Of a stretch of DNA of 64,000 nucleotides, positions 20,331 through 33,967 are shown one piece after another. The notes beneath the pieces were generated by a model. It was not told where the DNA came from and ran no database searches. It saw only the letters and a program-made list of their open reading frames with translations. This DNA comes from Sphagnum magellanicum (Eukaryota; Streptophyta; Sphagnopsida; Sphagnales; Sphagnaceae): positions 1,612,001 through 1,676,000 of the forward strand of contig CM038919.1 of NCBI GenBank assembly GCA_021904315.1, read 5' to 3'. How positions within the stretch are numbered: position 1 is the first letter of the stretch; each line of letters starts with the position of its first letter. A program made the position numbers and the translations under genes.

Positions 20331-22319
20331 TTTTAAATTCCATACAAAAATTGGTATTTTCACAGGTGCAATTCCTCTCTTTGAAATCCTTTTAGTATTT
20401 AAATTTTTTTAGTATAGCTTGTGTTGTTGGCCCAAGTTTGAACAAACTATGTAACTACTCCAAGTGTGAATAGGACCTTGACAATCGAACGAATTCAACT
20501 AATTTTTCTTTTTAGCTAGAAATTTGCCAAAAAAATTTATAACAAATTGAAAAGAAAACCCAATACCCAATTGTGAAAAGACAATCCTTAAGAAAACATT
20601 GAGACAAACTCGAAGTGGATCAACTTTCTCATTGCCAAAATCACAATATTAATGATGGAGTACAATAAGCTGGTCCCAAACTTGTACCGATATATATTCA
20701 AGTAATGAGTTCTCCTCTTGAATAATGTTGCTTCGAAGTAAATATTGTGTCAACTATCTTATTAAATGATACAACCCAAATGTTACCTACACCCGGTGGC
20801 TCTGTAGAGAGTTCAGGCTATTATCATATTGAGCTCAGTGGTTGTTCATAGGGAGACCATTTCTAGGTTGGGTGTTTTTGGTGAGTATTTTTTTGTGCGA
20901 TGTTGGGGAGATTAGTGTTGGCTGGATATCATTTTTTTCCAATATTTGAGGGCAAGGGTATTTTGTGAAATGAAAATGTCATTAACACATAATGTATCAC
21001 ATACTTGGTTTTTTTGGAAACTTTCAGGACATGTTTATTATATTTTGTTTATTTCAACAAAACCCACCAGTCACCAATTTTCCCAGGTATGGTTCATGCA
21101 ATATCCACCTGTTGTGCATAATGGCCAAATTTTGGAACACCCTACTGGTTACCCACCTAAACCCATTTAATATTTTTCAAGGTTGGTTCATGTAGCGCAT
21201 TTTATGTCAGAATTTTTTCCCCCATTGATTCTATGTTCATTTGTCACATTTTTTACATTCAACTTCCAAGCATCAAACAACAACTTGATCAATGGTTTTA
21301 TTGCACACATTGCACAATGTTGCAAACAATGAAAAATATTCCCCAAACTCAAATGAAGCTTATTTAATAAATGAAATGAAAAATGCATAATGCATCCTTT
21401 AAGTCAACAACTTAAACCTTAAACAACATTAATTTGAATTCTTTGCCTCGCAACTAGATGCCAAGAAGCACCATCAAATGGCTAAATCCTATGCATCATA
21501 CTAACAATGTTAGAAATAACTGCATTAAACATCTACTGAATAGTTATATAGTTGGCAAAATTAAAAGTAAAAAACCACGAGCTTTTATCAAGAAAAGAAA
21601 GTGTTCCAGTTTGGTTTCAATTATATTTGTTTTGCCCCATGCTTGCTGTTCAATCAATCCTTGTTTCATATGTTCACCATACATTCAAGCTGTGCAAACA
21701 CACAAAAGTCCAACAACATTGTTAGATGTTAGATCCATCAAACAAATCCTCGAATTTGAATTGCAATTCTACAATTCTAGCACCTCCCAATATTTTGTCA
21801 TTTGAATGACAATTTCTTCATCAAAACTTATAACATGTGCCTTAATTCATAAGGTCATTATCTACAATGCTTCTTTGTGACATTAACCAATTTTTATAAA
21901 GCACTTTAGAAAGACAAAAATAATTATAAATTCACATGAAAAACTAATTTCCCAATATATTGCACCCGACCTAACACACCAAACAACATATATTCTCAAA
22001 GACCTCTCAAAGTTGCAATTCTCATGCACACACATTTCACCCTTCATTGATGAAAAAAAGTTGCACAAACCTTAAATAAAAAAATTTAATCCTTGCATTT
22101 CTTGCATTATATTGAACTTGGATAGGTTAGAAAGGAAAAGACATGAGACACAAATTTTAAACCAATGATCATTATGACATGTCCTACTAAATGCTTATCT
22201 ACATTCATATTGCACTAGTTTTTTTTAGCATTATAGTACACATATAAATGAAGGCTACTAGATTGCTTTGAGAAGTAATAATTTGGATAGGGCAAAAAAA
22301 TAAGGAATACCCCAAATAT
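20331..22319. other. AT-rich spacer DNA
   Basis: No supported gene. Open frames at 20946-21195 and 21458-21805 are not protein-like and have no recognised domain. Nothing else identified. Confidence 0.4.
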
Positions 22320-22620
22320 CACTACTACGAAAGTATGGTTTTTTTGCTACTAACATTGTGACTAAAATGACTATATAATCATGAGATAAATAAAGTACTA
22401 GTATGAAATGACTAAGGGTGTTCATTATGACTAACATCAAAAGTAACAATGCGTTTTGACTACAAAAATTAGCATTGTAGTCAAATCGGACAACATGTTT
22501 CACACGTGGCGAAGCTAGCACAAATGCGGTGTTCTCTATGTTGACTGATATGACTAGCGTCCCTAAAATTAGTCGTCAAACTATGACTGATGCGACTGTA
22601 ATGTCATTTATAATATGATG
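22320..22620 (+). mobile_element. CACTA-like terminus with TGACTA subterminal words
   Basis: Begins CACTACTACGAAAG and is followed by many copies of TGACTA or its complement within about 280 bp, including a palindrome (TTTTGACTACAA then TTGTAGTCAAA, about 22456-22487). Dense short subterminal words next to a CACTA terminus are typical of the superfamily. The other terminus was not found. Confidence 0.5.
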
Positions 22621-25600
22621 TGGCAATATTAAATTTAAAAATATTATTATTTGTGTTAATCATAAAAAAGTCTAGTAACATAGTCAAGTTCACATGTTAA
22701 TCAACTGTTATTAATAACTATTTCACATGAAATAAAGAATTCTAATAAGGAACAACAATTCAAATTTTAAAATATTGAAATGGGAAAATGGAATATATAA
22801 TATATTTAATCTAAATTTTTGTACATACTTATATATATTAATATTTCACAAAATATATTATAATTAATAACTATATATCTATATCTCAATTTTGAAGTAT
22901 TCAAATACTATTATTCAATTAAAATTTGTAATGCATAAACTGGACACATCATGTTTAGTTCGAAATTAAATTAATATTGAAGCACACACTAATGACCATA
23001 TATGTGATGATCTTTACATCACCTAACCTTAAAGGCCCATACTTTTGGATTTATGGTTCAACACTACTATAGAAATTTTGAACATGCAATCCACATTATG
23101 GATATTTCAAATGACACAAAAAGGCCTTCAAGTCAAGTAGATGATTTACAAAATTACAAAAACACATGTACATGGTTTTGAACATTGTTTCGAACCTTCA
23201 TTTCAATTTCGAATTAAACCATTGTAGTAAATTAAGGTTAGGTTAACCATCATTGTTAAAGTTGTATGGCGCATCAAACTGATCCGCATTTTATAGATTT
23301 TGTTACAATTGGTTCCAACTTAATAACAAAATCTCAATAAATTACCTTTCATTTGGTTTCCATGGCCATAGATGAATTTGTAATGCTTGTATAAAAGTAT
23401 TTTTACAATACCATAACACCACCCAATTTAAACATACCTTTTTATATTCCTTGCAAACAAAATATGTGTTTTATCAACTTGTTTTTAAGTAACATTATGT
23501 GATGAAGCGATTGGCTGCAAGTATGTAGATAGGAATTAACGGGATTACTTTACAAAAAGACTATGAGTCTTTTTTAGTCCTTTTTCATTTTTTCATATTA
23601 AAGAATTTTTTAATGAAATCTTTTGCAACTTGTTATTCAAAATGCATATAGTTGCCCCAATAGATCACACATATTGTGTTAATCATTGTTTAATAAATAT
23701 GAATTTTTCAAAGTGTATAAATTTTGCCAAATTCTACATTTCATCTTGAAAATTTATCATAATTTTGAATCATGTCAAAATATGTTAACTACTTTAGGTT
23801 TTTGTTTCTTATATCATAAAATACAACTTTGTTTTGTATGTCATGCACATTACACCCCATTTAGATGTGGTAAAGGGTTTTTGAAATTTTTTAAATTTGA
23901 AAATATTTTGAATTTTTAAAATTTTTAAATTCCATATCTTTTAAATTGTGAGTGATTTTTGAACTTGGGTAGTAGGTTGCTATCACTTAAATTTTTCTAC
24001 CATCAAAATTATGTTATTACAATAGTCGTTTACTTAGTCCTTTATAAAAATTAACCACATCTAATGCAACACCTATTCAAGTTCAAACATCCTTTTAAAA
24101 AACCAAAACCCAAAATTTAATTTAATGAATTTTTAATTTGAATTTTTCAATTTTCATATTAGTCATGTAACACAACTTGGAATGATAAACATAATTTTAA
24201 AATATCAAGAAAATAATGTATGTCAAAATGTTCATAATTTTCACCACTATTTGACATGGTTTTTGGCTCCTATCTCCGTACTTACACCCAATTGATCATG
24301 CCATAGATCCAAAATAGGCTTTTATCAAATAACAATGTTCAGTGTAATCAAGCAGTAATATGAGCCACAACAAATGTAACCCATGTTTGGTTTTTCATGT
24401 TTAATGTACATGAAAATGTTTTAAATATTTTATGGGAACATGTGGAACAACTTGGTACATGAAAAAGGTTTGATTTTAAACCCTTCTAGGAATTTTGGCC
24501 CCTTCCTTTAGCCTATTAGTCTCGTGATGGAAGGTTTAATTTTCAAAAAGGTCTAAAAGCAAACCTTTCATTTACCTAGAATATTGAAATGGGGATTTTT
24601 TAAAAAATTTCCTTTTGGTTATATATATACTAAATATTTTTTGCCTTGAACCAATGGAACATGAGAGCTTTCAATTAAAGGCTGTGTAGATTGAAAGGAA
24701 AAATAAATAAAAATCTTCATGTTTTTTTATTAATGGTATGATAATCTTGAGCACTTCACCATGGCAAGCTTGTAGATGCTTGTACTTTTCAATTTGGCCT
24801 TGTATTTCAAATTTTGAAGTGGTTGGATTATGTTTTTGGAACCTTTGTAGTTTCTTTCTTGTTTAATTGTAAGGGTGATATGAAGGGGTTTTTAGAATTT
24901 TTTTATGAGGATCTATTGTGCTTTCTCAAGGAGATATCAAATTTGGTTTCATTTTTCAAATTGAAAGTTCGGTCCAATAGGTTACAAAGTTCTTGTGATT
25001 TTTTATTCTTAAAATTCAAAACATAAAAACCATATTATCCTAATTGTTTTTTATTTACAAGAGTAATTAGAAGGCTTTCTGGATTTTTTTGAAGTGGATT
25101 TAGATCACTTTTTCAAGGTTCTTTTAAATTTGGTTTCCATTTTCAAATCAAAGGTTTGTTTTAAAAGCTTGTTTAATTTTTGTCTTTCGAAATTCAACAC
25201 ATAAAAAACCCTAGAAATTCTATTTTGAAATGTTTTGTAAAGAAAAAGGATGGTAAAGATATATATATATACACTAAAAAGTTTGAAAACAAGATGTTTA
25301 TGAAAATTGTAAGGCCTTGTTGATTACTCAACATGAGATATTATGTGGGTTGCAAAATCGTACACAAGGTTACACTTAATGAAGAAAAAAACAAAGAAAA
25401 AAAATTTAATCTAATTTTTTTTATTGATGTACTGAGTATAAATATTCAAAAATGTTTCTAACTTGCATTAAAAATAATGTTTTCCTAATTTTTCATTTAG
25501 TAGATGATTTGAAATGCATTCACAATTACAATCATGTGTAATAGTTATAATCCACATTTTAAAAATAATATCGTAATTTGACATTTTTCTAATGAATATG

Positions 25601-27640
25601 TTTTGGTCAATGTAGTAAAATCCATGGATTTATAATCCATCACGTTCTATAACCAATCCCAATCTATTGGGTCATCCTAATAAAGAAACCCATTATTTTT
25701 TAAGTAGGCACTTTAGTGGATAGGGTTGGCTTTTGTTAACCTATTTGCACCTTAAGAAATATATTTTTAGTGTCCTATGACACCAAAAGTGAACTATGCA
25801 ATTCCAAGGTATAGAAGGATAAATGACATGCTTCAAAAATAATATCTAGCTATAAGACAAGTGTACCCCTCTTTGTAGACCAAATTGCAATAGTCATTTA
25901 TTGCATAGAAAATTTTTCCACTTTCTTTTGAATATAATTTAAAATGTGCTACCCATCAAAATAACAATTTTCAACATCCCATTCTTTCAACTACACTAAC
26001 AAACATTAGTGAAAAAACAAATCTTTCAATATGAAAATCTAGTGAAAAATAAAAATTATTTTTGTGATGAAGTCAAAATGTAATAGTAACAAATTTTTGT
26101 GAACATTTAAAAAATCTACATGTTGCAATTATGTGTTTGCTTTTTCAATAAATGAATCATTTACACCAAAATGGTATCAACATTTGTATTTTATTCCATT
26201 TAATATGACTTCCATTATATAAAAATATATTTAACATTGGAGCCACACCATTAGAATGGAGTTTTTTAATATAAGTGATGTATTAATTGCATGTGGTGTT
26301 TGAGTTTCTAAGCACACCAAGTTTATTCAATGACCACATATCATAAAAGCATTCAACAAACAAGGTATATCATATGGGTGTTTGTTTATAATTGAATAAT
26401 GGTATAGTTTTCCTAAACTCAGGCGTAATACAATCTTATAGGTAAAACATATTTATTTTCTCATAAATCTTAAATAAGTTTAAATTTTTTTTTGACCATA
26501 TCCAAAGTAATTTAATTTTTATAACTATTATGTCCATAATGTATCATATTTACAATTGACATTTGATAGTTCTTTGCCAAAATATTTATGTATTTTAGTG
26601 ACAATCCCATATTCAGTATTTAAAAATTTTGATTGTTGAAGAAAAATCACGCAAAATGCACATTATAGTTAATACTTGTAACAATATCATAGTGGTTGGA
26701 ACAATTGACAACCTACCACAAGTTGGGATCATTTGTGATTTTCAAAAGCTTTTGAATTAATAAAAGTTCCTCTTTTGTTTAGATAGACCTTTTGTGAATT
26801 ATTTTGTGTCAAACATGAGTTGCAATTACGATATATGCACACATATTGTTAGTTAATCAATTTAGCACATCATTTTCTTGACATATGTTTAAAAAAATTG
26901 TTTCATTAGTTGTTTGTCCAAACAACATTGGAAACCATCTTAATTGTTCTATAGAAATATATCTATTGAGAGATTGCAATGAACTTGTTAACATAAAAAT
27001 ATCATGAAGAGTTGCATGTAGGTGTTAATATTTAGGTATGCATGCCATTGTTGTTAATGCATGACCTTTGAACAAACCTCTTTAATTATCCAACATTTAA
27101 GGTTTTGGAGTTCTAAATTTTAGGATGGGCTTTTGCATTTGTGCTTTGGCCATCACTATTGTGAATTCATTGTGTTCGTTAGGTGAGCAAGGCAAAAGCA
27201 ACCCCCTCTTGTGGCTTGTAGAGGTTTTTTGTTTTTTAAGTTATTATTCGTGTGCGTTGTGGATTGTGGTTGACACTTTTCATTATGTCTTGCTCTCACT
27301 CCTCATCATCTCATGTGCTTGGAGTAGCCGAAGAGCTTCATGGTCATGGTCACAAGTTGCAAGGTAATTGCCTTCTTTTTCTCATTAAGTGAATTTATAT
27401 TGATTGAAAAGAAAAACAAAGGAAAAGAAGGGGGTCACTAGATATAACAAATCATATGGGGTACATGGTTTATGAGTCATCACACTAGTGTTGAACATTT
27501 GGAGTTTCTATATACATACCTTTTGGAACTTGTTAATACTATTCATGGTATTTTGGGAAGGAGTGATGAGGGTAGTCAGCTATGCATCGAGCCAAGGAAC
27601 ACCCTAAAGTAGCACCAAGTGTAGTTTTTTCTTTTTTTGA
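22621..27640. other. AT-rich spacer DNA with a minor tandem repeat
   Basis: No supported gene. About 24880-25030 and 25070-25215 are diverged tandem copies with a period near 190 bp (shared landmarks AAATTTGGTTTC, TTTTCAAAT and AACACATAAAAA). A higher-complexity patch at 27125-27367 has a possible donor (AAG|GTAATT) but no recognised coding content. Confidence 0.4.
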
Positions 27641-27701
27641 ACACAAAACTCCTTATAAGAAACAAGATAAAACTCATGTAATGTTTTTTTGGAGGATTAC
27701 A

Positions 27702-28700
27702 TTTGATTTATGGATGAGTAAGGGATAGTAAGATATCTTTGCTTTTGTCATGAACTTTTTATTTGTAGATTGGAAGCCTCATCATGTTACAAAATGTTCT
27801 TTTAAAACCAATAATACTATTGGGGATGGGTTGGTAAGGCAATTGAAAGTCATACTTGAAAAGTTTGGTTTCATTTCCAAAATCTTGTGCTATGCAAAAA
27901 TGAAGGTACCAATTTGGGGAGTTTGACCATGTCTCTAAAGGTGGTAATTCCATAACAGGCATGAAGTTTGTAGACTCCATTTGATGGTGCATATTTTGAA
28001 CATGTTATGAATAAAACAACTTAATATGCAACCAATGTTGGCAATATTTTCAAGGACCTTGACCTAATTAATATGAAATCTACCCCAAACATCCTTCCAA
28101 GCTTCCATCACATCACCAAAAAAATCAAGTATATTGGCAATCGTGATTTTTGCAATGCAAGCATTTATAGGTTGTGAAATGTATAATAAAATTGATCCTT
28201 CATTTTCATTGTGCATTATAGATAAAGGGGCAAAAAAATGGAAGTGAACATTTGATGATTCTAGTTTGTTTGAGGGCAAATTGACAATTTTGATTAAGAC
28301 ATGCTTTGCATCCAAGGTTGTCATGTTTGAGTAGTGCCCAGCCAATTAGGTTGTAATTTTTAATTGATTATAATTGTTAGAGAAATGTAGTAACTAACTA
28401 AATTCCTTCAACACATGTCTCGGCCATTACTAAGGTAATTGTGATGTACTTTCTCTTGCTGTAACTACATGCGTAGTTGACCAATTTCATGGGTATTGGC
28501 TATTGTATGATGTTCTTGCTTCGACAATCAAGCTATATGTGCAACTTTCTAAGAATAGATTAGAGTTTTGGGCAAAGGTCGATGTTGCCAAGTACATGGA
28601 TATGTGCACCAAGATGAAACAACTTAGTGTCAAGATGCAAAAGCAAATAGTTATTGTTTTGAAACTTTTTCATGATTTCATCACAAATTTCATGTTTTAA
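27702..28700 (+). pseudogene. hAT-like transposase relic (plant DUF659/hAT-related family)
   Basis: Short matches in the family's order are visible in translation. FDLWMSKG is at 27702, followed by DIFAFVMNFL and DWKPHHVT. KNEGTNLGSLTMSLKVV is near 27900-27950, LIKTCFASKVVMFE near 28290-28331, and WLLYDVLASTIKLYVQLS near 28497-28550, followed by a lysine-rich segment. These are hallmarks I recall from a large plant family of hAT-related transposases with a DUF659 core. The reading frame has many stops and shifts, so the gene is dead. The N-terminal BED zinc finger and the terminal inverted repeats were not found. Block 2 of the duplication begins inside this relic at 28452, and block 1 has only the part from there on. 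Confidence 0.75.
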
Positions 28701-28861
28701 AAAAAAAACACATTTAAAAATGAAATTTTCATAAAAAATCATCACTATTACCTACAATGTGAAAAGGTGCTTGAGAGAGTTTTCTTGCATATTTTGAATA
28801 TCACCAAATTTGGTTAAATATATTTATGGATGATTGCCACAACATCACAAAATTGAAAATA

Positions 28862-30100
28862 AAATAAAATATGGGTTCTAAAAAGGAGGATTCACTCCTA
28901 ACAATAAATTATTCATAATAACTTTTGTAAAACACACAAGAAGTTACGACGATGGTTGTTTGTGATTGCATTGTGAAATTTGCAATTTGTCACACATCCT
29001 TAGAATTTTCAAAATAATGTTGCAAATTTGTAGCATTCCTATAACTCAATGTTAAAAATTCTTCAAAATTTGTAAGATTCACACATAAAATGCTAAGCTA
29101 ACGTCAATTATGAATTGACTACTTATGTGACAATTGGTGTTAAAAGAATGTCCAAAAAATGTTAGAAGCATGGTAATTTAACACCAAATCTTTAAAAAAA
29201 ATAGATTTCTAATTAAAATGGTCATATTAGCTAACAACCCATAAAAGGGCTCTTTAACTCAATGTTAACATCTTGTATTAAGAACTTCAAGGTAACTCCA
29301 TAATCAAATGTTGGAAATACCATTCAAGTGAATTGAGAGAGACAGAGACAGAGACAGAGAGATTTTTGTTATGAAAATTGAATTCAAATGCGATTCCTGG
29401 AAGACTTGCTCATTGCCATGGAAGACAGACAAATTCTGACTTGCTGAAATTGCAACAAACTTCTCCAAGCTGAGTTGCCCAGCCGCAAGTCAGGAATCTC
29501 CAGGTATGTTCTATATCTCTGTCTTCCATTCTGATCGATTCCTGCAAGAAGTCTTGCTCATTATTGAAGACATGGAACCTAGAGGACTGGATGTTATATA
29601 TTATATCAAGTTTTCTTGGATCCTTGATGAGCTTGATCATTATCCTCATCACGGAGATTGTTATGGAATAATTGCTCATTGCAACGAAAGACAGATCTTT
29701 CCTGGACGTGCTCAATTAATTGCAACAAACTTCTACATGCTCAGTTGCTCGACCGCAGATCAGGAGTCTGGTATGATCTCTTTGTATTCCATTTTGTGAT
29801 TGATTCCTGCAAGAGTTGCTCATTAGTGAAGACATGGAATGTCGAGGACTGCAGATTATATATCTTTGGTTGGATCCTTGATGATGAGCTTCATCATCAT
29901 GGAGATTGCTGCTTGCATTTGATGATAATTATAGACCTCCGATGCATGATTTGTAGTGAAGAGTTTGTTCTCTCCAATGACTGTATTCTTGTTCGCGTAA
30001 CTCTCAAATCCAAGACGCTTGCAATGTACCTAAGTGTTTCAAGATGAAAGGTGTACTCTCCCTGCATCCTTTTCGCATTCGAAGAAAATCTGCGAATCTG
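28862..30100. other. Gene-upstream DNA, block 2
   Basis: Matches 2246-3490. The microsatellite at 29335-29361 is of GACAGA type, against GA type in block 1. The two-unit, roughly 267-bp tandem repeat is at about 29406-29925. No supported gene. Confidence 0.6.
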
Positions 30101-30109
30101 AAACCCTAA
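30101..30109 (+). promoter_or_regulatory. Telo-box-like motif AAACCCTAA, block 2
   Basis: Same motif and position relative to the start codon as 3492-3500. Confidence 0.35.
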
Positions 30110-30365
30110 CGTCTGGATGCTCGAGGATTTGTAAGGCTCTTCTTCTTCTTCACCTAGTCCGTTACTGATTCAGAGCAAGATACGAGAGAAAATAATTTAT
30201 AATATACCAGTTCAGTTTTGCAACTTCGAAGAAAAAGAAAGAAAAAAAACGATTTCACGTTTTCTTCATCATGCCGGAGAGGAGGAGCACAAGGAGTAGC
30301 GCAATTCTCTGCCACGTGAGAAGTTGAAGATGTGTTCTCAGTTGCTCCTCTCGATGGACACAATG

Positions 30366-30390
30366 TCGTCGTCGTCGTCGTCGTCGTCGT
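30366..30390. repeat. GTC trinucleotide run, expanded in block 2
   Basis: Block 2 has about eight GTC units; block 1 (near 3760) has about four. It lies in the 5' leader, about 140 bp upstream of the proposed start codon. Confidence 0.8.
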
Positions 30391-30518
30391 CATTGTTCTT
30401 GTTCTCTAGAAAGCAGCCCTTGGAGTTGTGCGTGGTGGAGCAGTAGATTGCTAAGTGTTGAGAAAGAAAGAGAAAGGGGTTGCCGGCCTTCTTCACTCGT
30501 TAGTCGTGAGCTCTGCAT

Positions 30519-30740
30519 ATGGCGTTTGTGCCGTTCAACAGGAAGATGGTGAGGACGGCAGCATCATCAGAGCCAGCAGCTCAAGCGAAAAGCCTTCCGT
30601 TTATGAGCTTGGTTGATGCTTCTTCCATGCAACACGAGGACGATGAACCAGAGCAAATGATGCGTGAGCTTTTCCATCGGGGATCAAGTGCAAACGGAGA
30701 ATTTCAACCAAAACAACGTACAACAAGTGTTGGTACATAA
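30519..30740 (+). pseudogene. Unidentified gene, copy 2: N-terminal exon, frameshifted
   Basis: The first 51 residues match copy 1 closely (MAFVPFNRKMVRTAASSEPA and onward to QMMREL). A one-base gain in a T run near 30670 then shifts the frame, and it closes at 30740 (73 residues). Downstream DNA still encodes the copy 1 reading in another frame, so the shift is recent. Copy 2 is therefore unlikely to make the full protein from this start. Confidence 0.6.
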
Positions 30741-31068
30741 CATTGCTCTTCGTCGCAATTTTGATGATGTGCGTGTGATCCTTCTTGCTGCATTTCCCTA
30801 AGCTTCAACCTACTTTGCATTTCCAGCTGAGCTTCAAACCTTCCTGCATTTCTTGAGCTTCAACATGGCCAAGAGTAATTTTGTTCATCACAGAAATGCC
30901 AATGGCTACTATGCTTGTTCCTGTTCTTGTTCTTCAAGATGCACAAGCATTGGATTTGATTGCCCTTGGAAGAATTTCCCTGTCTGCACCATGTCTATGA
31001 CAATTTCTTCTCCAGGAAGAGATTCTGAATGATTTTTTGTTTGTTTGTGTCTGTCTGGAGCGTTGCAG

Positions 31069-33304
31069 TTGAAGCATCTGCATTTACAGCTCACGGAGTT
31101 GAATGCACAACTTCAGGATGCCTTCTTGCGGCTCCAAGAAGAGAAGGTACTAGGCAGCAATACCCTAGGAAATACCAAAACCCATTTGCACCTCATTTGT
31201 TTACAAACATCTCCCCAACATTATATATCTTTTGTTTGACTTCTTTTCCCTTCAGAGGTGGGACTGTTCTGTTCTTTTTCTGATTTCAAGCTTCTTGATA
31301 TCCTTTTTGTTGTATTTCTCTTTCTTCCAAGTGCAATTGCTGTGTCCCTTTTCTGATTTCAAGCTTCTTCTTGCAGAAGAATCTATTAGGGCATTATAGG
31401 GTGAGCATACAAGTCCATGCTCCTGATCCTCCCAGCTCCATCTTTCTTTGAAAATCAATGTATATTTTCTTCCTTCCTATAGCCCTTTGAAGGCAATCAA
31501 ATGTCCTACTTTGTGGTGTGATATTATTTCCATGTGATGCTGAGCTTGAAGCTTTGAAATTCATGTAATAACAGTTATACATTGCCATAGAATGTGCACC
31601 CTAACATTGCTTTGTATTTACAAGGTTGGTCACAAAAACAGCTGTTGATTCTGTCATCTTATGGGCTATGGATTTGGTCATGACCTGGGAAGCATTTGTG
31701 AAAGCAGCCATTCAGGCTGGTGAATTAAAGCAAGACATGGTGCAGCTGCTTGCAAGCATGGAAGAACCTGTAATTTTCTTTTCATCCTCCCTCAATCACT
31801 AGTACTTCAATCTCTTCATCTCTCTCCATTGGTGTAGTCTTGTCATTATCACACATGATTTTCCTTGGAATGACCTCAAGTTCCTTTGCCTGATGTTCTG
31901 ACACAAAAAAAATCTTTGAGCTTGATATCCTAGGTCTTGAAAATTGAGATGCAGCTTGTCTTCACAGTCTTGGAAGAGTATTAATAATGTCTTTTTCTAT
32001 AAAAGATTCTTTCCTGTCTTTTATAGAAAAAGACATTATTAATACAATATTAGTAATTCAGATCTGTATTAATACTGTCTTTTTCCCAATCTATTATGTC
32101 ATCCTAATAATCCTACAGAAAGAGTATTTGGATCTGATGACAGACGTTGAGGGCCTCCACACACAGCTAAATGATGCACTGAACAGGAACTATGAAACTT
32201 TCACCAACTTGGCTTTGTCCAGGTAACATCTAGGGGCATTAGTGAAAATCATATTTGAATATTCTATCATCTCTAGTCTTCTTCAAAATAGCAGAGCATT
32301 TTCAACCTCTAGAATATTATATGCACAGACCCATCCAGTAATAAACTAGAAGACCCATAAAAATTGCTTATGATTTCTAACAATGTCAAACTATTCCACA
32401 CCTTGAGCACATCTGCAATAACCTGAAGGGAATTGCCAACAGAGATGCAAAATGAGTATGAGAAGCACCTGGAGCAATTGAAAAATACAGTTCACAAGCT
32501 TAGAAGTCAACTGGAGAGAGACCGCATTGATGAGGGAAATCGCCTGGAGGATGCCAAGGTTATCACATCTATCTCTTCATCAACCTTGCCATATTGTTTT
32601 CACTGCAATATCTTCAAGTATTCTAGAGGAGTCTCATTTTATAGCTACTTGGAATTGTCATGGTTCATGTCCTCAGGTTGCATCCTAGAGACAGAGTGAT
32701 GATATGGAAACTGCTCTCCACCTACTTTTGGAGTCTGGATCCATTGGCATAATTGGTGTACAAAGTTTCTATTAGAAGCAAAAAATGCTCAATTGCTGCA
32801 AAATCCACTTGCCATTCAGCAATTGAGTCCATGATTTGCAATGTTTGACTTTACTTTGTGAGGGGCAGGGAACCAGAGGATGTGGGAAGCTGAAAAAGGA
32901 GAACTCAAGTCCAAAGAATGGATTGCTGCTGATGAGCATAGGAAGAAGCTAACACACAAGAACCATTATTTGCAAAGAGTTGTGTGGGTGTACCCTGATC
33001 TTCACATCCCTTGTTTTCAATTCCAGTGGATGTAACAGTCAACAAAGCCAAATTGTGGTGAATAAAACTTGTGAGAATGCATGTCCAACTCACCCTTTAT
33101 CAGAGTGGAAGATGATGACATTGAAAGAAGTGCCCTTGTACGTTCAGAAACAATTTTGCAACTAAAAGCTTTTTCTGTGAACAATTACAGAAACTGAAGG
33201 AAAGGAACAAACTGTTGGCAACAATGACAGTTGAACATAACCAGCTGTTGATTCAACCTGGGGAGATAGAAACTTATCTCAGCATCGCACAAACAACAAA
33301 ACTG
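31069..33304 (+). CDS. Unidentified gene, copy 2: coiled-coil exons
   Basis: Exons with AG/GT borders identical to copy 1 are 31069-31146, 31625-31769, 32119-32222, 32429-32558, 32689-32755, 32869 to about 32951, and 33191-33304. Here the exon ending RKKL continues in frame (KKLTHKNHYLQR), where copy 1 has a stop. Differences from copy 1 in these exons are mostly amino-acid changing (for example L to P in the second of these exons, and E to D, M to T and H to Y in the third), which suggests relaxed constraint in at least one copy. Leucine-rich, charged, coiled-coil-like. No family recognised. Confidence 0.5.
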
Positions 33305-33561
33305 GTAGGCTGCCTCTAATTTCACTCACAATATAAGAAAGTTGTCACAAACATTAGTCCATCACAAATAAGATGTTTTTACGCAAGAGAAGTTGGCTGA
33401 AGGCAATTGGAAAAATGAAATGGTGTGGAGTTTGTAAGCACCACCATACATACATACAGATGCTTACAAAGTCCATGACTGAAAAGTCAGATTGCTTACA
33501 TATCAACTGAAAATGCAGCAAAGATAAGTGCATTACACCTATTATGTGCCTTCTTTGCCAG

Positions 33562-33967
33562 GTCTATGCATTAAATCCGTCCACCAGGATGACACCAAGG
33601 TATTCCAAGACATTTGTGGGTGGAAATTTGAGTGCTGCATGGTTAAAGTCAGAGATGACAGAGCTGGAAAGGCGACAGTCTCAATATAGACCATTCCACA
33701 AACATGAGGCAAAAATCCCTGCTGATACTGAACACCTGAAGGTTCCTGTGATAGATGGAAAAACCACAGCCCCAACATGGAAGTAGTCTTGATGTTAACT
33801 AATGTCAGAACAGACAATGAATGAGAGAGGCATGACTGCACCTTGAACCAAAATGAGAACTTAAGAACATGAGGTCATGGATGCTTGGTCCACAGAATTG
33901 GAACTTGAGAATCGCAACAACAACGAGATGGGAGTTATGGTCCCAGTCCAGTCTATGAGCTTCAAAG
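33562..33967 (+). CDS. Unidentified gene, copy 2: exon region retained where copy 1 has the minisatellite
   Basis: The exon starting at 33562 matches 6942-7164. Beyond 33780 this copy continues into DNA absent from copy 1. A candidate further exon at about 33865-33967 reads HEVMDAWSTELELENRNNNE and ends before a GTTTCC donor. Charged, coiled-coil-like composition fits the rest of the gene. Exact borders are uncertain. Confidence 0.35.
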
